Below are positions 49,493-59,265 of a stretch of 64,000 bases of DNA, piece after piece (position 1 is the first letter of the stretch; the number at the start of each line of letters is the position of its first letter). A program made the translations under genes and the position numbers. Under the pieces are notes generated by a model. That model made no database searches. It was not told the origin of the DNA and worked only from the letters and a program-made list of their open reading frames with translations. Source of the stretch: Pseudomonas sp. JUb42 (GTDB lineage Bacteria; Pseudomonadota; Gammaproteobacteria; Pseudomonadales; Pseudomonadaceae); the NCBI RefSeq assembly GCF_024807945.1, contig NZ_JANUFD010000008.1:124001-188000 (forward strand). The letters run 5' to 3'.

Positions 49493-52099
49493 TCAACTTG
49501 CGACGATATTGACCAGCTTGCCAGGGACCACGATCACTTTGCGGATCGTCAGGCCATCGAGAAAGCGCAGGACGTTTTCATTGGTACGAGCAGCCGCTTC
49601 GACTTCTTCGCGGCTGGCGCTGGCAGGCATTTCGATCTGGCCGCGCAGCTTGCCGTTGACCTGAATCACCAGTTGCAGGCTGTCCTGAACCAGCGCGGTC
49701 TCGTCGAGCACTGGCCAGCCAGCGTCGATGATCGGGTCGGCGTGGCCCAGGGCATTCCACAGTTCGTGGCAGATGTGCGGCGTAATCGGAGCCAGCAGCA
49801 GGGCCACGGTTTCCAGGCCTTCCTGCAACAGGGCGCGGTCCTGGGGGGTCGCCTGCGGAGCTTTTTCCAGCACGTTCATCAGCGTCATCACCTGGGCGAT
49901 GGCGGTGTTGAACTTGTGGTTCTGCCCGACATCCTGACCGGCTTGCTTGACGGCCAGATGAATCGAGCGACGGATCGCTTTCTGCTCATCGTTCAGCGAC
50001 GCCTTGTCCAGGGCGCCTGGCAGGCCGGCGCTGACGTGGGCCTGGGCCAGACGCCAGACGCGCTTGAGGAAGCGGTGCGAGCCTTCGACGCCGGAGTCGG
50101 ACCATTCCAGGCTCATGTCAGGCGGCGAGGCGAACATCATGAACAGACGGCAGGTATCAGCGCCGTACTGGTCGATCATCGACTGAGGATCGACACCGTT
50201 GTTCTTCGACTTGGCCATCTTCTCAGTGCCGCCGATCTCGACCGGCAGGCCGTCGCTGATCAGTTTGGCGCCGATGATCTTGGCCTTGCTGTCACGCTCC
50301 AGCTCGACATCGGCCGGGTTGAACCAGGTCTTGCTGCCATTGGCTTCGAGACGGTAGTAAGTCTCGGCGATGACCATGCCCTGGGTCAGCAGGTTCTTGA
50401 ACGGCTCGTTCGACGTGACCAGGCCTTCGTCGCGCATCAGCTTGTGGAAGAAGCGCGCATACAGCAGGTGCAGGATCGCGTGTTCGATACCGCCGATGTA
50501 CTGGTCAACCGGCAGCCAGTGGTTGGCCGCTTTCGGATCGACCATGCCGCCTTCGTAGTGAGGCGAGGCATAGCGGGCGAAATACCAGGATGATTCGACG
50601 AAGGTGTCCATGGTGTCGGTTTCACGCTTGGCCGCTGCGCCGCATTTCGGGCAGATGCACTCGTAGAACTCGGGCATGCGCGCCAGGGGCGAGCCAGCGC
50701 CGTCCGGCACCACGTCTTCCGGCAGCTTGACCGGCAACTGGTCTTCAGGGACTGGCACGTCGCCACAGCTGTCGCAATGGATGATCGGGATCGGGCAGCC
50801 CCAGTAGCGCTGACGGCTGATGCCCCAGTCGCGCAGGCGGAACTGGGTACGGGACTGGCCAAGGTTTTTCTTGATCAGCGCCACTTCCATGGCGTCGAAG
50901 GCGCCGGCGAAGTCCAGGCCGTCGAACTCGCCGGAGTTGATCAGTTGGCCGTGCTCGCCATAGGCAGCCTGCCAGGGCGCCGGGTTCTCGTCACCGGCAC
51001 TGGTGCGCACCACGGACTTGATCGGCAGGTTGTACTTGGTGGCGAACTCGAAATCACGCTCGTCGTGCGCCGGAACCGCCATCACCGCGCCGTCGCCGTA
51101 GTGCATGAGCACGTAGTTGGCGACCCATACCGGCAGTTTCTCGCCGGTCAGCGGGTGCTCGACGAACAGCGAAGTCGGCAGGCCTTTCTTTTCCTGGGTG
51201 GCGACGTCGGCTTCGGCGACGCTGCCGCTCTTGCATTCATGGATGAACGCTTGCAGCTCAGGATTGTTGGTGGCAGCCAATGTTGCCAGTGGGTGCTCGG
51301 CAGCCACTGCAACATAGGTTGCGCCCATCAGGGTGTCCGGGCGGGTCGTGAAGACTTTCAGGGCACCGGCTTCGCCGATTGACGCCTGGTCGTACGGGAA
51401 CTGGACTTCCATGCCGCGGGACTTGCCGATCCAGTTGCGCTGCATGGTCTTGACCTGTTCAGGCCAGCCCGGCAGTTCGTCGAGGCTCGACAGCAGCTCA
51501 TCCGCGTAGGCGGTGATCTTGAAGTAGTACATCGGGATTTCGCGTTTTTCGATCACCGCGCCCGAACGCCAGCCGCGGCCATCGATCACTTGCTCGTTGG
51601 CCAGGACGGTCTGGTCGACCGGGTCCCAGTTGACGGTGCCGTTCTTGCGATAGATCACGCCTTTTTCGAACAGGCGAGTGAACAGCCATTGTTCCCAGCG
51701 GTAGTAATCGGGCTTGCAGGTAGTGACTTCCCGGGACCAGTCGATCGCCAGGCCCAGACTTTTGAGCTGGGTCTTCATGTAGGCGATGTTTTCGTAGGTC
51801 CACTTGGCCGGGGCGACGTTGTTCTTCATCGCGGCGTTTTCCGCCGGCATGCCGAAGGCGTCCCAACCCATGGGTTGCAGGACGTTCTTGCCCTGCATGC
51901 GCTGGTAGCGCGCGATCACGTCACCGATGGTGTAGTTGCGCACGTGGCCCATGTGTAGCTTGCCGCTGGGGTAAGGAAACATCGACAGGCAGTAGTACGT
52001 GTCCTTGCCTGGCTGTTCACTGACTTCAAAAGACTTTTGCTCTTCCCAGAATGTTTGGGCGGCGGCTTCGATTTCGCGGGGCTGATAGAGTTCGTGCAT
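49493..52099 (-). CDS. leuS: Leucyl-tRNA synthetase
   Basis: An 868-residue class I aminoacyl-tRNA synthetase. The HIGH motif is HMGH (in YPSGKLHMGHVRNYTIGD, about 44-61). The editing domain shows the TTRPDTLMGATYVA stretch. The second signature reads KMAKS (GGTEKMAKSKNNGVDP) instead of KMSKS. The zinc-domain Cys residues near 440-510 (CDSCGDVP and CPKCGAAAK) are intact. It heads the leuS-lptE-holA unit and is divergent from an unknown small gene. Confidence 0.98.
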   Translation of the reverse strand: MHELYQPREIEAAAQTFWEEQKSFEVSEQPGKDTYYCLSMFPYPSGKLHMGHVRNYTIGDVIARYQRMQGKNVLQPMGWDAFGMPAENAAMKNNVAPAKWTYENIAYMKTQLKSLGLAIDWSREVTTCKPDYYRWEQWLFTRLFEKGVIYRKNGTVNWDPVDQTVLANEQVIDGRGWRSGAVIEKREIPMYYFKITAYADELLSSLDELPGWPEQVKTMQRNWIGKSRGMEVQFPYDQASIGEAGALKVFTTRPDTLMGATYVAVAAEHPLATLAATNNPELQAFIHECKSGSVAEADVATQEKKGLPTSLFVEHPLTGEKLPVWVANYVLMHYGDGAVMAVPAHDERDFEFATKYNLPIKSVVRTSAGDENPAPWQAAYGEHGQLINSGEFDGLDFAGAFDAMEVALIKKNLGQSRTQFRLRDWGISRQRYWGCPIPIIHCDSCGDVPVPEDQLPVKLPEDVVPDGAGSPLARMPEFYECICPKCGAAAKRETDTMDTFVESSWYFARYASPHYEGGMVDPKAANHWLPVDQYIGGIEHAILHLLYARFFHKLMRDEGLVTSNEPFKNLLTQGMVIAETYYRLEANGSKTWFNPADVELERDSKAKIIGAKLISDGLPVEIGGTEKMAKSKNNGVDPQSMIDQYGADTCRLFMMFASPPDMSLEWSDSGVEGSHRFLKRVWRLAQAHVSAGLPGALDKASLNDEQKAIRRSIHLAVKQAGQDVGQNHKFNTAIAQVMTLMNVLEKAPQATPQDRALLQEGLETVALLLAPITPHICHELWNALGHADPIIDAGWPVLDETALVQDSLQLVIQVNGKLRGQIEMPASASREEVEAAARTNENVLRFLDGLTIRKVIVVPGKLVNIVAS

Positions 52100-52391
52100 G
52101 GCTACTTTTGACTAAAGAATGTTGACCCTTGACCTCTTCATGGCTTCGCCGAGTCTGGTCGGCACCGCTTGCCGGACATTGAAAACTGCCTGTGCGGTGC
52201 GTTCGGGCTCAAGTGAGCGGAAGTGGAATGACAGGAAGCGCCGTAGCATACATGAGCGCCGACTATCGAGGGAAACCCTGATTGCTGTTGCAGGCCCTTG
52301 CGCCGCCGTCTGTCGCGGCATCACGTGGGTTTTGCAGGCGGCGCTAAGCTCATATGTCGAGGGTATGTCTTATCTTCGGCGAGGTGAGCGG

Positions 52392-52742
52392 ATGACAGAG
52401 TGGCAGCGCACAGTAACAAACCCTGAGTTGTACGAAAGCTTGATCAATCGTCTGGGGTTGGCTCTGGAAACAGCGAAAACAGCGTTTCGACTGCGTGATG
52501 AGTCGCCCGCTGTCGTGGAATTGCGAGGCTTGAGCCGGGCTGAGTTCGAATTGATCGAGGCCTATCTTGAAAAGGGCGTCATGGCAGCCAGCGACATTGC
52601 CAAAGAAAGACCGCGTGAGGCCATGGCGCCACCTGCCATGGCGCAGCGTTCTGCCAAGGTGTTCTGGCTGGCCGATCAACGGCGCGCACAGGCGGCAGCC
52701 AAGGCAAAGCGTTACAGTTCGGGTTCCAATCTCAAGCGTTAA
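52392..52742 (+). CDS. Conserved hypothetical protein
   Basis: I do not recognise a function for this 116-residue protein. It is mostly helical (LINRLGLALETAKTAFRLRD, then RAEFELIEAYLEKGVMAASD), with a basic, alanine-rich tail (RRAQAAAKAKRYSSGSNLKR) that might bind nucleic acid. ATG 52392 has GAGGTGAG (52381-52388) ahead of it. The upstream 290-base gap against leuS has no gene. In P. aeruginosa an unknown gene sits at the same place, which supports it as real. Confidence 0.6.
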   Translation: MTEWQRTVTNPELYESLINRLGLALETAKTAFRLRDESPAVVELRGLSRAEFELIEAYLEKGVMAASDIAKERPREAMAPPAMAQRSAKVFWLADQRRAQAAAKAKRYSSGSNLKR

Positions 52743-52827
52743 TCCTTCGCGGGCCGCGAGCCTGCCTGATAAGCATTGTTGCTTAGCGTCAATCCTTCTA
52801 GGCTTCGGGCATCCATGGAGATGCCTG

Positions 52828-53589
52828 ATGCCTGTTCGATATTTGCTCAAGACTCTGTTCCTGCCGCCTGGCGGGCTTTTTCTGTTGCTGCTGCTGGCCT
52901 TGTTCCTGCACCGGTCACGTCCGCGTCTGGCGGCGTGTTGCTTCGCCCTGGGCCTGGGCGGGCTGTGGCTGATGAGCCTGCCGGTGGTGGTGCAGTGGGC
53001 GGCAGGCAAGGTGGAGACGGTCCCGCCGCTGCCCCTGGGTGAGTGGACAACTCTGGCCCAGCGTGCCGATGCCATTGTGGTGCTGGGCTCGGGGCGCGAG
53101 CGCAGTGATCCGACCTGGGGCGAAGATATTCCCACGGGCGGGGCGCTGGAAAGGATGCGCTTTGCGGCACGGCTATCTAAGGATTCCGGCCTGCCGATCC
53201 TCACTACCGGTGGGCTGCATTACGGCGAGCCACCGAGTGAAGCGGCGATCATGGCCAAGTCCCTGACCAATGATTTCGGCACAACGGTACGCTGGCAGGA
53301 AGGCCTTAGCCGCACGACCTGGGAAAACGCCACGATGAGCGCGGCGGTGCTGCAGCCGCAGGGGATCAAACGGGTCATTGTCGTGACCCAGGCTGCGCAC
53401 ATGCGGCGGGCGCTGTGGTGCTTCGAGAAGGCCGGGTTCAGCGTGATCGGCGCGCCGGTGGGTTTCCTGAGTGCCGATAACGGCAGATTGTTCGGCGGCT
53501 GGCTGCCTGAAGCGCAGGAGTTGTCCAATAGCGGGCAATTGCTCAATGAGGCGGCGGGGATGGTGGTTTATCCGTTGATTTATCGCTGA
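52828..53589 (+). CDS. ElyC/SanA/YdcF family (DUF218) membrane protein
   Basis: A 253-residue protein with two hydrophobic N-terminal segments (about 8-27 and 38-58) followed by a DUF218 domain: ADAIVVLGSGRERSDPTWG (about 87-105) and VIVVTQAAHMRRALWCFEKAGF (about 188-209). The relatives ElyC and SanA are linked to envelope and peptidoglycan integrity at low temperature or under drugs. GGAG (52817-52820) precedes the ATG by 7 bases. Confidence 0.87.
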   Translation: MPVRYLLKTLFLPPGGLFLLLLLALFLHRSRPRLAACCFALGLGGLWLMSLPVVVQWAAGKVETVPPLPLGEWTTLAQRADAIVVLGSGRERSDPTWGEDIPTGGALERMRFAARLSKDSGLPILTTGGLHYGEPPSEAAIMAKSLTNDFGTTVRWQEGLSRTTWENATMSAAVLQPQGIKRVIVVTQAAHMRRALWCFEKAGFSVIGAPVGFLSADNGRLFGGWLPEAQELSNSGQLLNEAAGMVVYPLIYR

Positions 53590-53623
53590 TAGCTTCGGCT
53601 GTTGCTTAGCACATACCGGGTAG

Positions 53624-53727
53624 GTGGGAGTGAATTCATTCACGAAGCCGGTGTTTCGGGCGATAGAGATGTATCGCCTGTACCAGCCTATTCGCGAAGT
53701 GAGTTCGCTCCCACAATTCGCTCCCAC
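53624..53727. repeat. REPIN-type inverted repeat with extra half-site
   Basis: GTGGGAGTGAATTCATTCAC pairs with a right arm ending CGCTCCCAC at 53714. As at 5126, a second AATTCGCTCCCAC copy follows (53715-53727). The element separates two convergent genes. Confidence 0.82.
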
Positions 53728-53787
53728 AGAAGTTTCCAGGCTTCAGGTGCTTATGCGCAGTTTGACCGGGACCAGAAAGTCTCCCAA

Positions 53788-55308
53788 TCAAACCGTCTTG
53801 GCAATCCGGCTCGCCACCAGTGCCCAGGCAAAGATCAGCCCGCTGAGAATCAGCAGCGGCCAGGAGCGCCAGCGCAGGTACGGGGTCAGTTGATGCATGG
53901 GCGTGACTTCGCCATAAAGCACGCCTTGTTCGAACTGCGGAATCTGTTCGGTGATCTGCCCGAACGGGTTGATCAGTCCGGTTACGCCGTTGTTGGTGGC
54001 ACGAATCATCCAGCGTCCGGCCTCCAGAGCACGCATCTGCGCCATCTGCAGGTGTTGCAGCGGGCCGATGGAGGTGCCGAACCAGGTGTCGTTGCTCACA
54101 GTCAGCAGCAGGTCGCTGCGCTTGGCCAGGCCTGCGGCAAACTCGGGGTAGACCACTTCGTAGCAAATGAACGGCGCAATCTGATAACCCTTGGCCTGGA
54201 GCAGCGCCTGATCGGCGGGCCCGCGGGCGAAGTCGGACATGGGCAGGTCGAAGAAGCTGATCAGGCCGCGCAGCAGGTCCTGCAGAGGCACGTACTCGCC
54301 GAAGGGCACCAGTTTCTGCTTCAGATAGGTGCCGTCGCCTTCGCCGACCACAGTGATGCCGTTGTAGTAGCGGTACTCGCCGCGTCCACCTTTCTGGCGG
54401 ATCGGCACACCGGTAATCAGCGCGGCATGGCGGTCGGCGGCGAAGCGGCCCATGACTGACAGGAAGCCCTCGGCGGACTCCTTGAGCACCGGCACGGCGG
54501 TTTCCGGCCAGACGATCAGGTCCACGGGGCGGGCGGTAAAGGTCAGGTCACGGTACAGCGCCAGTTGGGCGTTGAGCTGCTGCGGGTCCCATTTCATGCT
54601 CTGGGCGACGTTGCCCTGGATCGCCGCGACTTTCAGCGGCGCGCCGGACGGCGAGGTCCAGGCATGGTTTTTCAGTGCCAGACCCGCTACCCACGGGGCC
54701 AGCAGCAAAACCACGCCCGCAGCCAGGAACGATTTGCGCTCGCGCAGACGCCACAGGTTGCACAGCAGGGCGGCGGTCAGGGCCAGGCAGAATGAGATGA
54801 ACCACATGCCGCCCATGGGCGCCAGGCTCGACAGCGGGCCATCGAGCTGGCTGTAGCCGGAGTAAAGCCAGGGGAAGCCGGTGAGGAACCAGCCGCGAAA
54901 CATTTCCTGGGCAAACCACAGGGCAGCAAAGGCCAGGGCGTCGGCCAGGGGCGCCTCACTGCGGCGGATCCAGCGCGCCCACAGCCACGCAGGCAACGCG
55001 AAGAACCAGGCAATAGAGGCGGTGAACAGCAGCATCAGGAAGCCGGCAAGCAGCACCGGGGCGTCGCCGTAGGTGTGGATGCTGACGTAAATCCAGCTGG
55101 TGCCCGCGCCGAACAGGCCGAAACCGTAGCACCAGCCGCGCCACAAGGCCTGGCGCGAACTCAGGTCGCGCAGGCCGAGGTAGAACACGATCAGTGCCAC
55201 CAGCGCCAATGGCCAGATATTGAACGGGGCCAGGGCCAGGGTGGTCAGGCCACCAGCCGCCATGGCCAGCAGGTTACCGGGCCAGCCGGGGCGGGTGATC
55301 CAATGCAT
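53788..55308 (-). CDS. lnt: Apolipoprotein N-acyltransferase
   Basis: A 506-residue inner-membrane enzyme that adds the third acyl chain to lipoproteins. About six membrane segments fill residues 1-210, and a periplasmic nitrilase-like domain (about 220-480) holds the triad: Glu in VWPETAVP, Lys in KLVPFGEY and Cys in APFICYEVVYPE. A last hydrophobic segment ends the protein. The next gene upstream on the strand is ybeX, giving the common lnt-corC arrangement. Confidence 0.97.
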   Translation of the reverse strand: MHWITRPGWPGNLLAMAAGGLTTLALAPFNIWPLALVALIVFYLGLRDLSSRQALWRGWCYGFGLFGAGTSWIYVSIHTYGDAPVLLAGFLMLLFTASIAWFFALPAWLWARWIRRSEAPLADALAFAALWFAQEMFRGWFLTGFPWLYSGYSQLDGPLSSLAPMGGMWFISFCLALTAALLCNLWRLRERKSFLAAGVVLLLAPWVAGLALKNHAWTSPSGAPLKVAAIQGNVAQSMKWDPQQLNAQLALYRDLTFTARPVDLIVWPETAVPVLKESAEGFLSVMGRFAADRHAALITGVPIRQKGGRGEYRYYNGITVVGEGDGTYLKQKLVPFGEYVPLQDLLRGLISFFDLPMSDFARGPADQALLQAKGYQIAPFICYEVVYPEFAAGLAKRSDLLLTVSNDTWFGTSIGPLQHLQMAQMRALEAGRWMIRATNNGVTGLINPFGQITEQIPQFEQGVLYGEVTPMHQLTPYLRWRSWPLLILSGLIFAWALVASRIAKTV

Positions 55309-55337
55309 GTACTACGTTCCTTGGCAGGATTTAAAGC

Positions 55338-56180
55338 TTAAGAGCGCGAGATCGGACTCAGGCGCAGCAAGTGAATACGACGGCTGTCAGCGCTCAGGAT
55401 GCGGAAACGATACGCACCGATTTCGGTGATTTCGTTACGCTTGGGCAAGTGGCCGAAGGCATTCATGACCAGGCCGCCCACGGTGTCGAACTCATCGTCG
55501 GAAAATTCGCTGTCGAAGAACTCGTTAAAGTTCTCGATGGGCGTCAGTGCCTTGATCAGGAAGTCGCCGCTGGGCAGTGGCTTGATGTAGCTGTCTTCTT
55601 CGACGTCATGTTCGTCTTCGATATCGCCGACGATCTGTTCCAGTACGTCTTCGATGGTCACCAGCCCGGCCACGCCGCCGTATTCGTCAATGACGATGGC
55701 CATGTGATTGTGATTGGCGCGGAACTCACGCAGCAAGACATTCAGGCGCTTGGACTCGGGAACGAAAGTCGCCGGGCGCAGCAGCTTCTTGATGTCGTCG
55801 CTGTCGCCGTCTGGCTTGAGGATCAGGGGCAGCAGGTCCTTGGCCAGGAGCACGCCGAGCACGTCGTCGTGACTCTCGCCAATCACCGGGTAGCGCGAGT
55901 GCGCCGCGTCGATGACCGCCGGCAGGAACTCGCGGGGTGTCTGGCTGGCCTTGATGCTGATCATCTGCGAGCGCGGCACCATGATGTCGCGCACTTGCAG
56001 GTCAGCCACCTGGATAGCGCCTTCGACGATGGCGAGGGCTTCGCTGTCCAGCAATTTGTTCTGATGGGCTTCGCGCAGCAGCTCAAGCAGCTCCTGGCGG
56101 TTTTTCGGCTCGTGGGCAAAAGCCTGGGTGAGTTTACCCAGCCATGACTTTTGCCCGTTGCTCGATCGGTCTTCGCTCAT
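55338..56180 (-). CDS. ybeX: CorC/YbeX-type CBS-domain protein
   Basis: A 280-residue cytoplasmic protein with two CBS domains (about 65-190) and a C-terminal CorC_HlyC/transporter-associated domain (about 205-278, AFGHLPKRNEITEIGAYRFRILSADSRRIHLLRL). The opening motif VADLQVRDIMVPRSQMISI is typical. Related CorC proteins are linked to magnesium homeostasis and, in E. coli, YbeX to ribosome maturation. It lies 5 bases from ybeY in one transcript with ybeZ. Confidence 0.93.
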   Translation of the reverse strand: MSEDRSSNGQKSWLGKLTQAFAHEPKNRQELLELLREAHQNKLLDSEALAIVEGAIQVADLQVRDIMVPRSQMISIKASQTPREFLPAVIDAAHSRYPVIGESHDDVLGVLLAKDLLPLILKPDGDSDDIKKLLRPATFVPESKRLNVLLREFRANHNHMAIVIDEYGGVAGLVTIEDVLEQIVGDIEDEHDVEEDSYIKPLPSGDFLIKALTPIENFNEFFDSEFSDDEFDTVGGLVMNAFGHLPKRNEITEIGAYRFRILSADSRRIHLLRLSPISRS

Positions 56181-56185
56181 AGCCC

Positions 56186-56686
56186 TTACTCGTGGTCCTT
56201 GCTTGGTGTTTCTGAATGGGGGTGTTCGTCGCTTTCGTCGTCGGCATAAGGATCCGGATAGCCCAACTCAGCAAGCAACTCTCGTTCCAGCGCTTCCATT
56301 TCTTCGGCTTCTTCATCATCGATATGGTCGAAACCCAACAGATGCAGACAACCGTGAATGACCAGATGAGCCCAGTGGGCGTCCAGTGCCTTGCCCTGTT
56401 CGGCGGCTTCCCGGGCCACGACGGGCACGCAGATAACCAGATCGCCAAGCAGGGGGATATCCAGCAGATCATCGGGAACGTCGGCGGGGAAGGACAGCAC
56501 GTTGGTCGCGTAGTCCTTGTGCCGCCAGGTGTTGTTCAGTTCGCGGCCTTCGGCTTCGTCGACCAGGCGAATGGTCAGCTCCGAGTCGGCGCTGCGCGCA
56601 CGCAGGCCCATTTCGCACCACTGGCGAAACCGGGCTTCGGTGGGGGCGTCAGCGTCGCTGGCGATTTGCAGATCCAGCTCAAGCAT
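56186..56686 (-). CDS. ybeY: Endoribonuclease YbeY
   Basis: A 166-residue zinc enzyme for 16S rRNA 3'-end maturation and 70S ribosome quality control. HLVIHGCLHLLGFDH (about 113-127) is the HGxLHLxGyDH zinc motif, with NVLSFPADVP as a second conserved part. Its acidic C-terminal extension (DDESDEHPHSETPSKDHE) is variable. ATG 56686 overlaps the end of ybeZ by 8 bases; upstream in-frame codons belong to the other frame of ybeZ. Confidence 0.97.
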   Translation of the reverse strand: MLELDLQIASDADAPTEARFRQWCEMGLRARSADSELTIRLVDEAEGRELNNTWRHKDYATNVLSFPADVPDDLLDIPLLGDLVICVPVVAREAAEQGKALDAHWAHLVIHGCLHLLGFDHIDDEEAEEMEALERELLAELGYPDPYADDESDEHPHSETPSKDHE

Positions 56687-57692
56687 CGCGGCGCGTATCC
56701 CGGTTGAAACCGTTGGTCTCGTCGCTGACGCGGCCTTCGTAACGCTCGTAGGCTTCGACGATGCGCTGCACCAACGGGTGGCGCACCACGTCCTTGGGCT
56801 TGAAGTGGGTGAAACTGATGCCCGGCACGTCCTTGAGCACCTCGATGACATGGTTCAGGCCCGACTTGGTGCCCTTGGGCAAGTCGACCTGGGTGATGTC
56901 ACCGGTGATCACGGCGGTTGAACCGAAGCCGATACGGGTCAGGAACATTTTCATCTGCTCGACGGTGGTGTTCTGACTCTCGTCGAGAATGATGAAGCTG
57001 TTATTAAGGGTACGACCGCGCATGTAGGCCAGGGGCGCAACTTCAATCACCTGCTTCTCGATCAGTTTGGCCACGTATTCGAAGCCGAGCATCTCGTACA
57101 GCGCGTCGTAGAGCGGACGCAGGTACGGATCGATTTTCTGCGCCAGGTCGCCGGGCAGGAAGCCGAGCTTTTCGCCCGCTTCGACCGCCGGACGCACCAA
57201 CAGGATGCGACGGATCTGCTCGCGCTCCAGGGCATCCACCGCACAGGCCACTGCCAGGTAGGTCTTGCCCGTACCCGCAGGGCCGATGCCGAAGTTGATG
57301 TCGTTGCCGAGGATTTCCTTCACGTAGCGCTGCTGATTCAGGCCGCGCGGGCGAATCATGCCTTTCTTGGTGCGCAGGGCCACGCCGGGTTCGGCGGCCG
57401 GATGGTTATCCAGGCCTTCGACGCCGGATTCCTGCAGGAACAGGTGAACCATGTCCGGAGACAGCTCGGTGCCCTTGGTCTCGCGATAGAGACGACGCAG
57501 CAGGTTCTCGGCTGAGGTGGTGTTCTGGCGCGTGCCGATCAGTTCGAATTGATTACCGCGGTTGCGGATTTCAATTTCCAGGCGTTGCTCGATCAAGCGC
57601 AGATGCTCGTCGAATTGCCCGCACAGATTGGCGAAGCGATGGGCCTCGAAGGGTTCGAGGATGAAATGATGAGGTTCTATGGGTGCGTTCAA
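56679..57692 (-). CDS. ybeZ: PhoH-like ATPase YbeZ
   Basis: A 337-residue PhoH-family P-loop ATPase or helicase thought to work with YbeY on RNA. GPAGTGKTYLA (about 138-148) is Walker A and the FIILDESQNTT stretch is Walker B. Residues 1-95 carry the KH-like N-terminal part. First gene of the ybeZ-ybeY-ybeX-lnt transcript. Confidence 0.96.
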   Translation of the reverse strand: MNAPIEPHHFILEPFEAHRFANLCGQFDEHLRLIEQRLEIEIRNRGNQFELIGTRQNTTSAENLLRRLYRETKGTELSPDMVHLFLQESGVEGLDNHPAAEPGVALRTKKGMIRPRGLNQQRYVKEILGNDINFGIGPAGTGKTYLAVACAVDALEREQIRRILLVRPAVEAGEKLGFLPGDLAQKIDPYLRPLYDALYEMLGFEYVAKLIEKQVIEVAPLAYMRGRTLNNSFIILDESQNTTVEQMKMFLTRIGFGSTAVITGDITQVDLPKGTKSGLNHVIEVLKDVPGISFTHFKPKDVVRHPLVQRIVEAYERYEGRVSDETNGFNRDTRRDA

Positions 57693-57759
57693 GGTTGTTT
57701 TTAGCCGCCCGACGGCAATGGATATGGACCGAAGGATAACCCCGGCAAGGTATGTGGGA

Positions 57760-57792
57760 AAGCTCTGACTTCTCTAAAACGTGTCAGAGCTT
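57760..57792 (-). terminator. Hairpin downstream of miaB
   Basis: AAGCTCTGAC and GTCAGAGCTT form a perfect 10-base-pair stem with a 13-base loop, just past the miaB stop on the minus strand. A TTTCCC follows, so termination is plausible but weak. Confidence 0.5.
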
Positions 57793-57806
57793 GCCGCTTG
57801 CCGGTG

Positions 57807-59135
57807 TCACATCAGCAGCGAACCGCGCAGGGAGTGGGGTTGCGCGTCATCGATGTGTACGTCGACGAACTCACCGATCAGCTTCGGGTTGTCGCAGCGG
57901 AAGTTGACGATGCGGTTGTTTTCCGTGCGGCCCTGCAGTTCGCCAGGGTCTTTCTTCGAGTAGTCGGTGACCAGGATGCGCTGGGTGCTGCCGACCATTT
58001 GTCGGCTGATCTCGAAGCCTTGCTGATTCAGACGATGCTGCAAGGCGGCCAGCCGCTCTTTTTTCAGCGATTCCGGAGTGTCGTCCTTCAAATCGGCCGC
58101 CGGAGTGCCGGGGCGCGGGCTGTAGACGAAGGAGAACGAGAAGTCGAAACCCACGTCCTGAATCAGCTTCATGGTGTTGTCGAAGTCTTTCTCGGTTTCG
58201 CCGGGGAAGCCGACGATGAAGTCCGAACTGATGCTGATGCCCGGCACGGCAGCCCGGAGCTTGCGCAGCTTGGACTTGTACTCGAGGGTCGTGTGGTTGC
58301 GCTTCATCGCCGCCAGCACGCGGTCCGAGCCCGACTGCACCGGCAGGTGCAGGTGTTTGACCAGCTCCGGGACTTCGGCGTGGGCCTGGATCAGGCTGTC
58401 GGAGAACTCCAGCGGGTGCGAGGTGGTGTAGCGGATACGGTCGATGCCGTCGATGGCGGCCACGACGCGAATCAGGTCGGCCAGGTCAGCCTGGCGGCCG
58501 TCGGTGGTGGTGCCGCGGTAGCCGTTGACGTTCTGCCCCAGCAGCGTCACTTCGCGCACGCCGTGTTCGGCCAGGTGAATGACCTCACTGATGACGTCAT
58601 CGAACGGGCGGCTGACTTCTTCGCCGCGGGTATAAGGCACTACGCAGAAGGTGCAGTACTTGCTGCAGCCTTCCATGACCGAGACATAGGCGCTCGGGCC
58701 ATCGACCCGGGGCTCGGGCAGGTGGTCGAATTTTTCGATTTCCGGGAACGACACGTCGACCTGGGGCAGGCGCGTGACCCGAGCGGCGTCGATCATTTCC
58801 GGCAGGCGGTGCAGGGTCTGCGGGCCGAATACCACGTCCACGTAGGGCGCGCGATCACGAATGGCGGCGCCTTCCTGGCTGGCCACACAACCGCCGACGG
58901 CGATGACCATCTCCGGGTTGGCCAGTTTCAGTTCACGCCAGCGGCCCAACTGGGAGTACACCCGGTCCTGGGCGCGCTCGCGGATCGAGCAGGTATTGAG
59001 CAGGATGACGTCGGCATCTTCCGCGCGAGCGGTGACTTCCAGGGCTTGATGTTCGCCCAGCAGATCGACCATGCGCGAGCTATCGTACTCGTTCATCTGG
59101 CAACCGTGGGTTTCGATATAAAGCTTCTTGGCCAT
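57807..59135 (-). CDS. miaB: tRNA-2-methylthio-N6-isopentenyladenosine synthase
   Basis: A 442-residue radical SAM methylthiotransferase that modifies A37 of tRNAs. The UPF0004 N-terminal cluster Cys residues occur in ETHGCQMNEYDS (Cys11) with NTCSIRE and GGCVASQEG; the radical SAM CxxxCxxC is CSKYCTFC (about 157-164). A C-terminal TRAM domain (about 375-440) follows. The start ATG lies close to the divergent DUF1820 gene. Confidence 0.97.
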   Translation of the reverse strand: MAKKLYIETHGCQMNEYDSSRMVDLLGEHQALEVTARAEDADVILLNTCSIRERAQDRVYSQLGRWRELKLANPEMVIAVGGCVASQEGAAIRDRAPYVDVVFGPQTLHRLPEMIDAARVTRLPQVDVSFPEIEKFDHLPEPRVDGPSAYVSVMEGCSKYCTFCVVPYTRGEEVSRPFDDVISEVIHLAEHGVREVTLLGQNVNGYRGTTTDGRQADLADLIRVVAAIDGIDRIRYTTSHPLEFSDSLIQAHAEVPELVKHLHLPVQSGSDRVLAAMKRNHTTLEYKSKLRKLRAAVPGISISSDFIVGFPGETEKDFDNTMKLIQDVGFDFSFSFVYSPRPGTPAADLKDDTPESLKKERLAALQHRLNQQGFEISRQMVGSTQRILVTDYSKKDPGELQGRTENNRIVNFRCDNPKLIGEFVDVHIDDAQPHSLRGSLLM

Positions 59136-59265
59136 GCTTGATCATCAGGTGATTCAAAGAACCGCGCATTATAGGGACCGCGCTTGCGGGTTCCTAGCGT
59201 CGTCTGGCGAATGGGCATATAGTTCGCCTCTTCTTTTTTACCGTGCCGATCAATACCCGCCTGCC

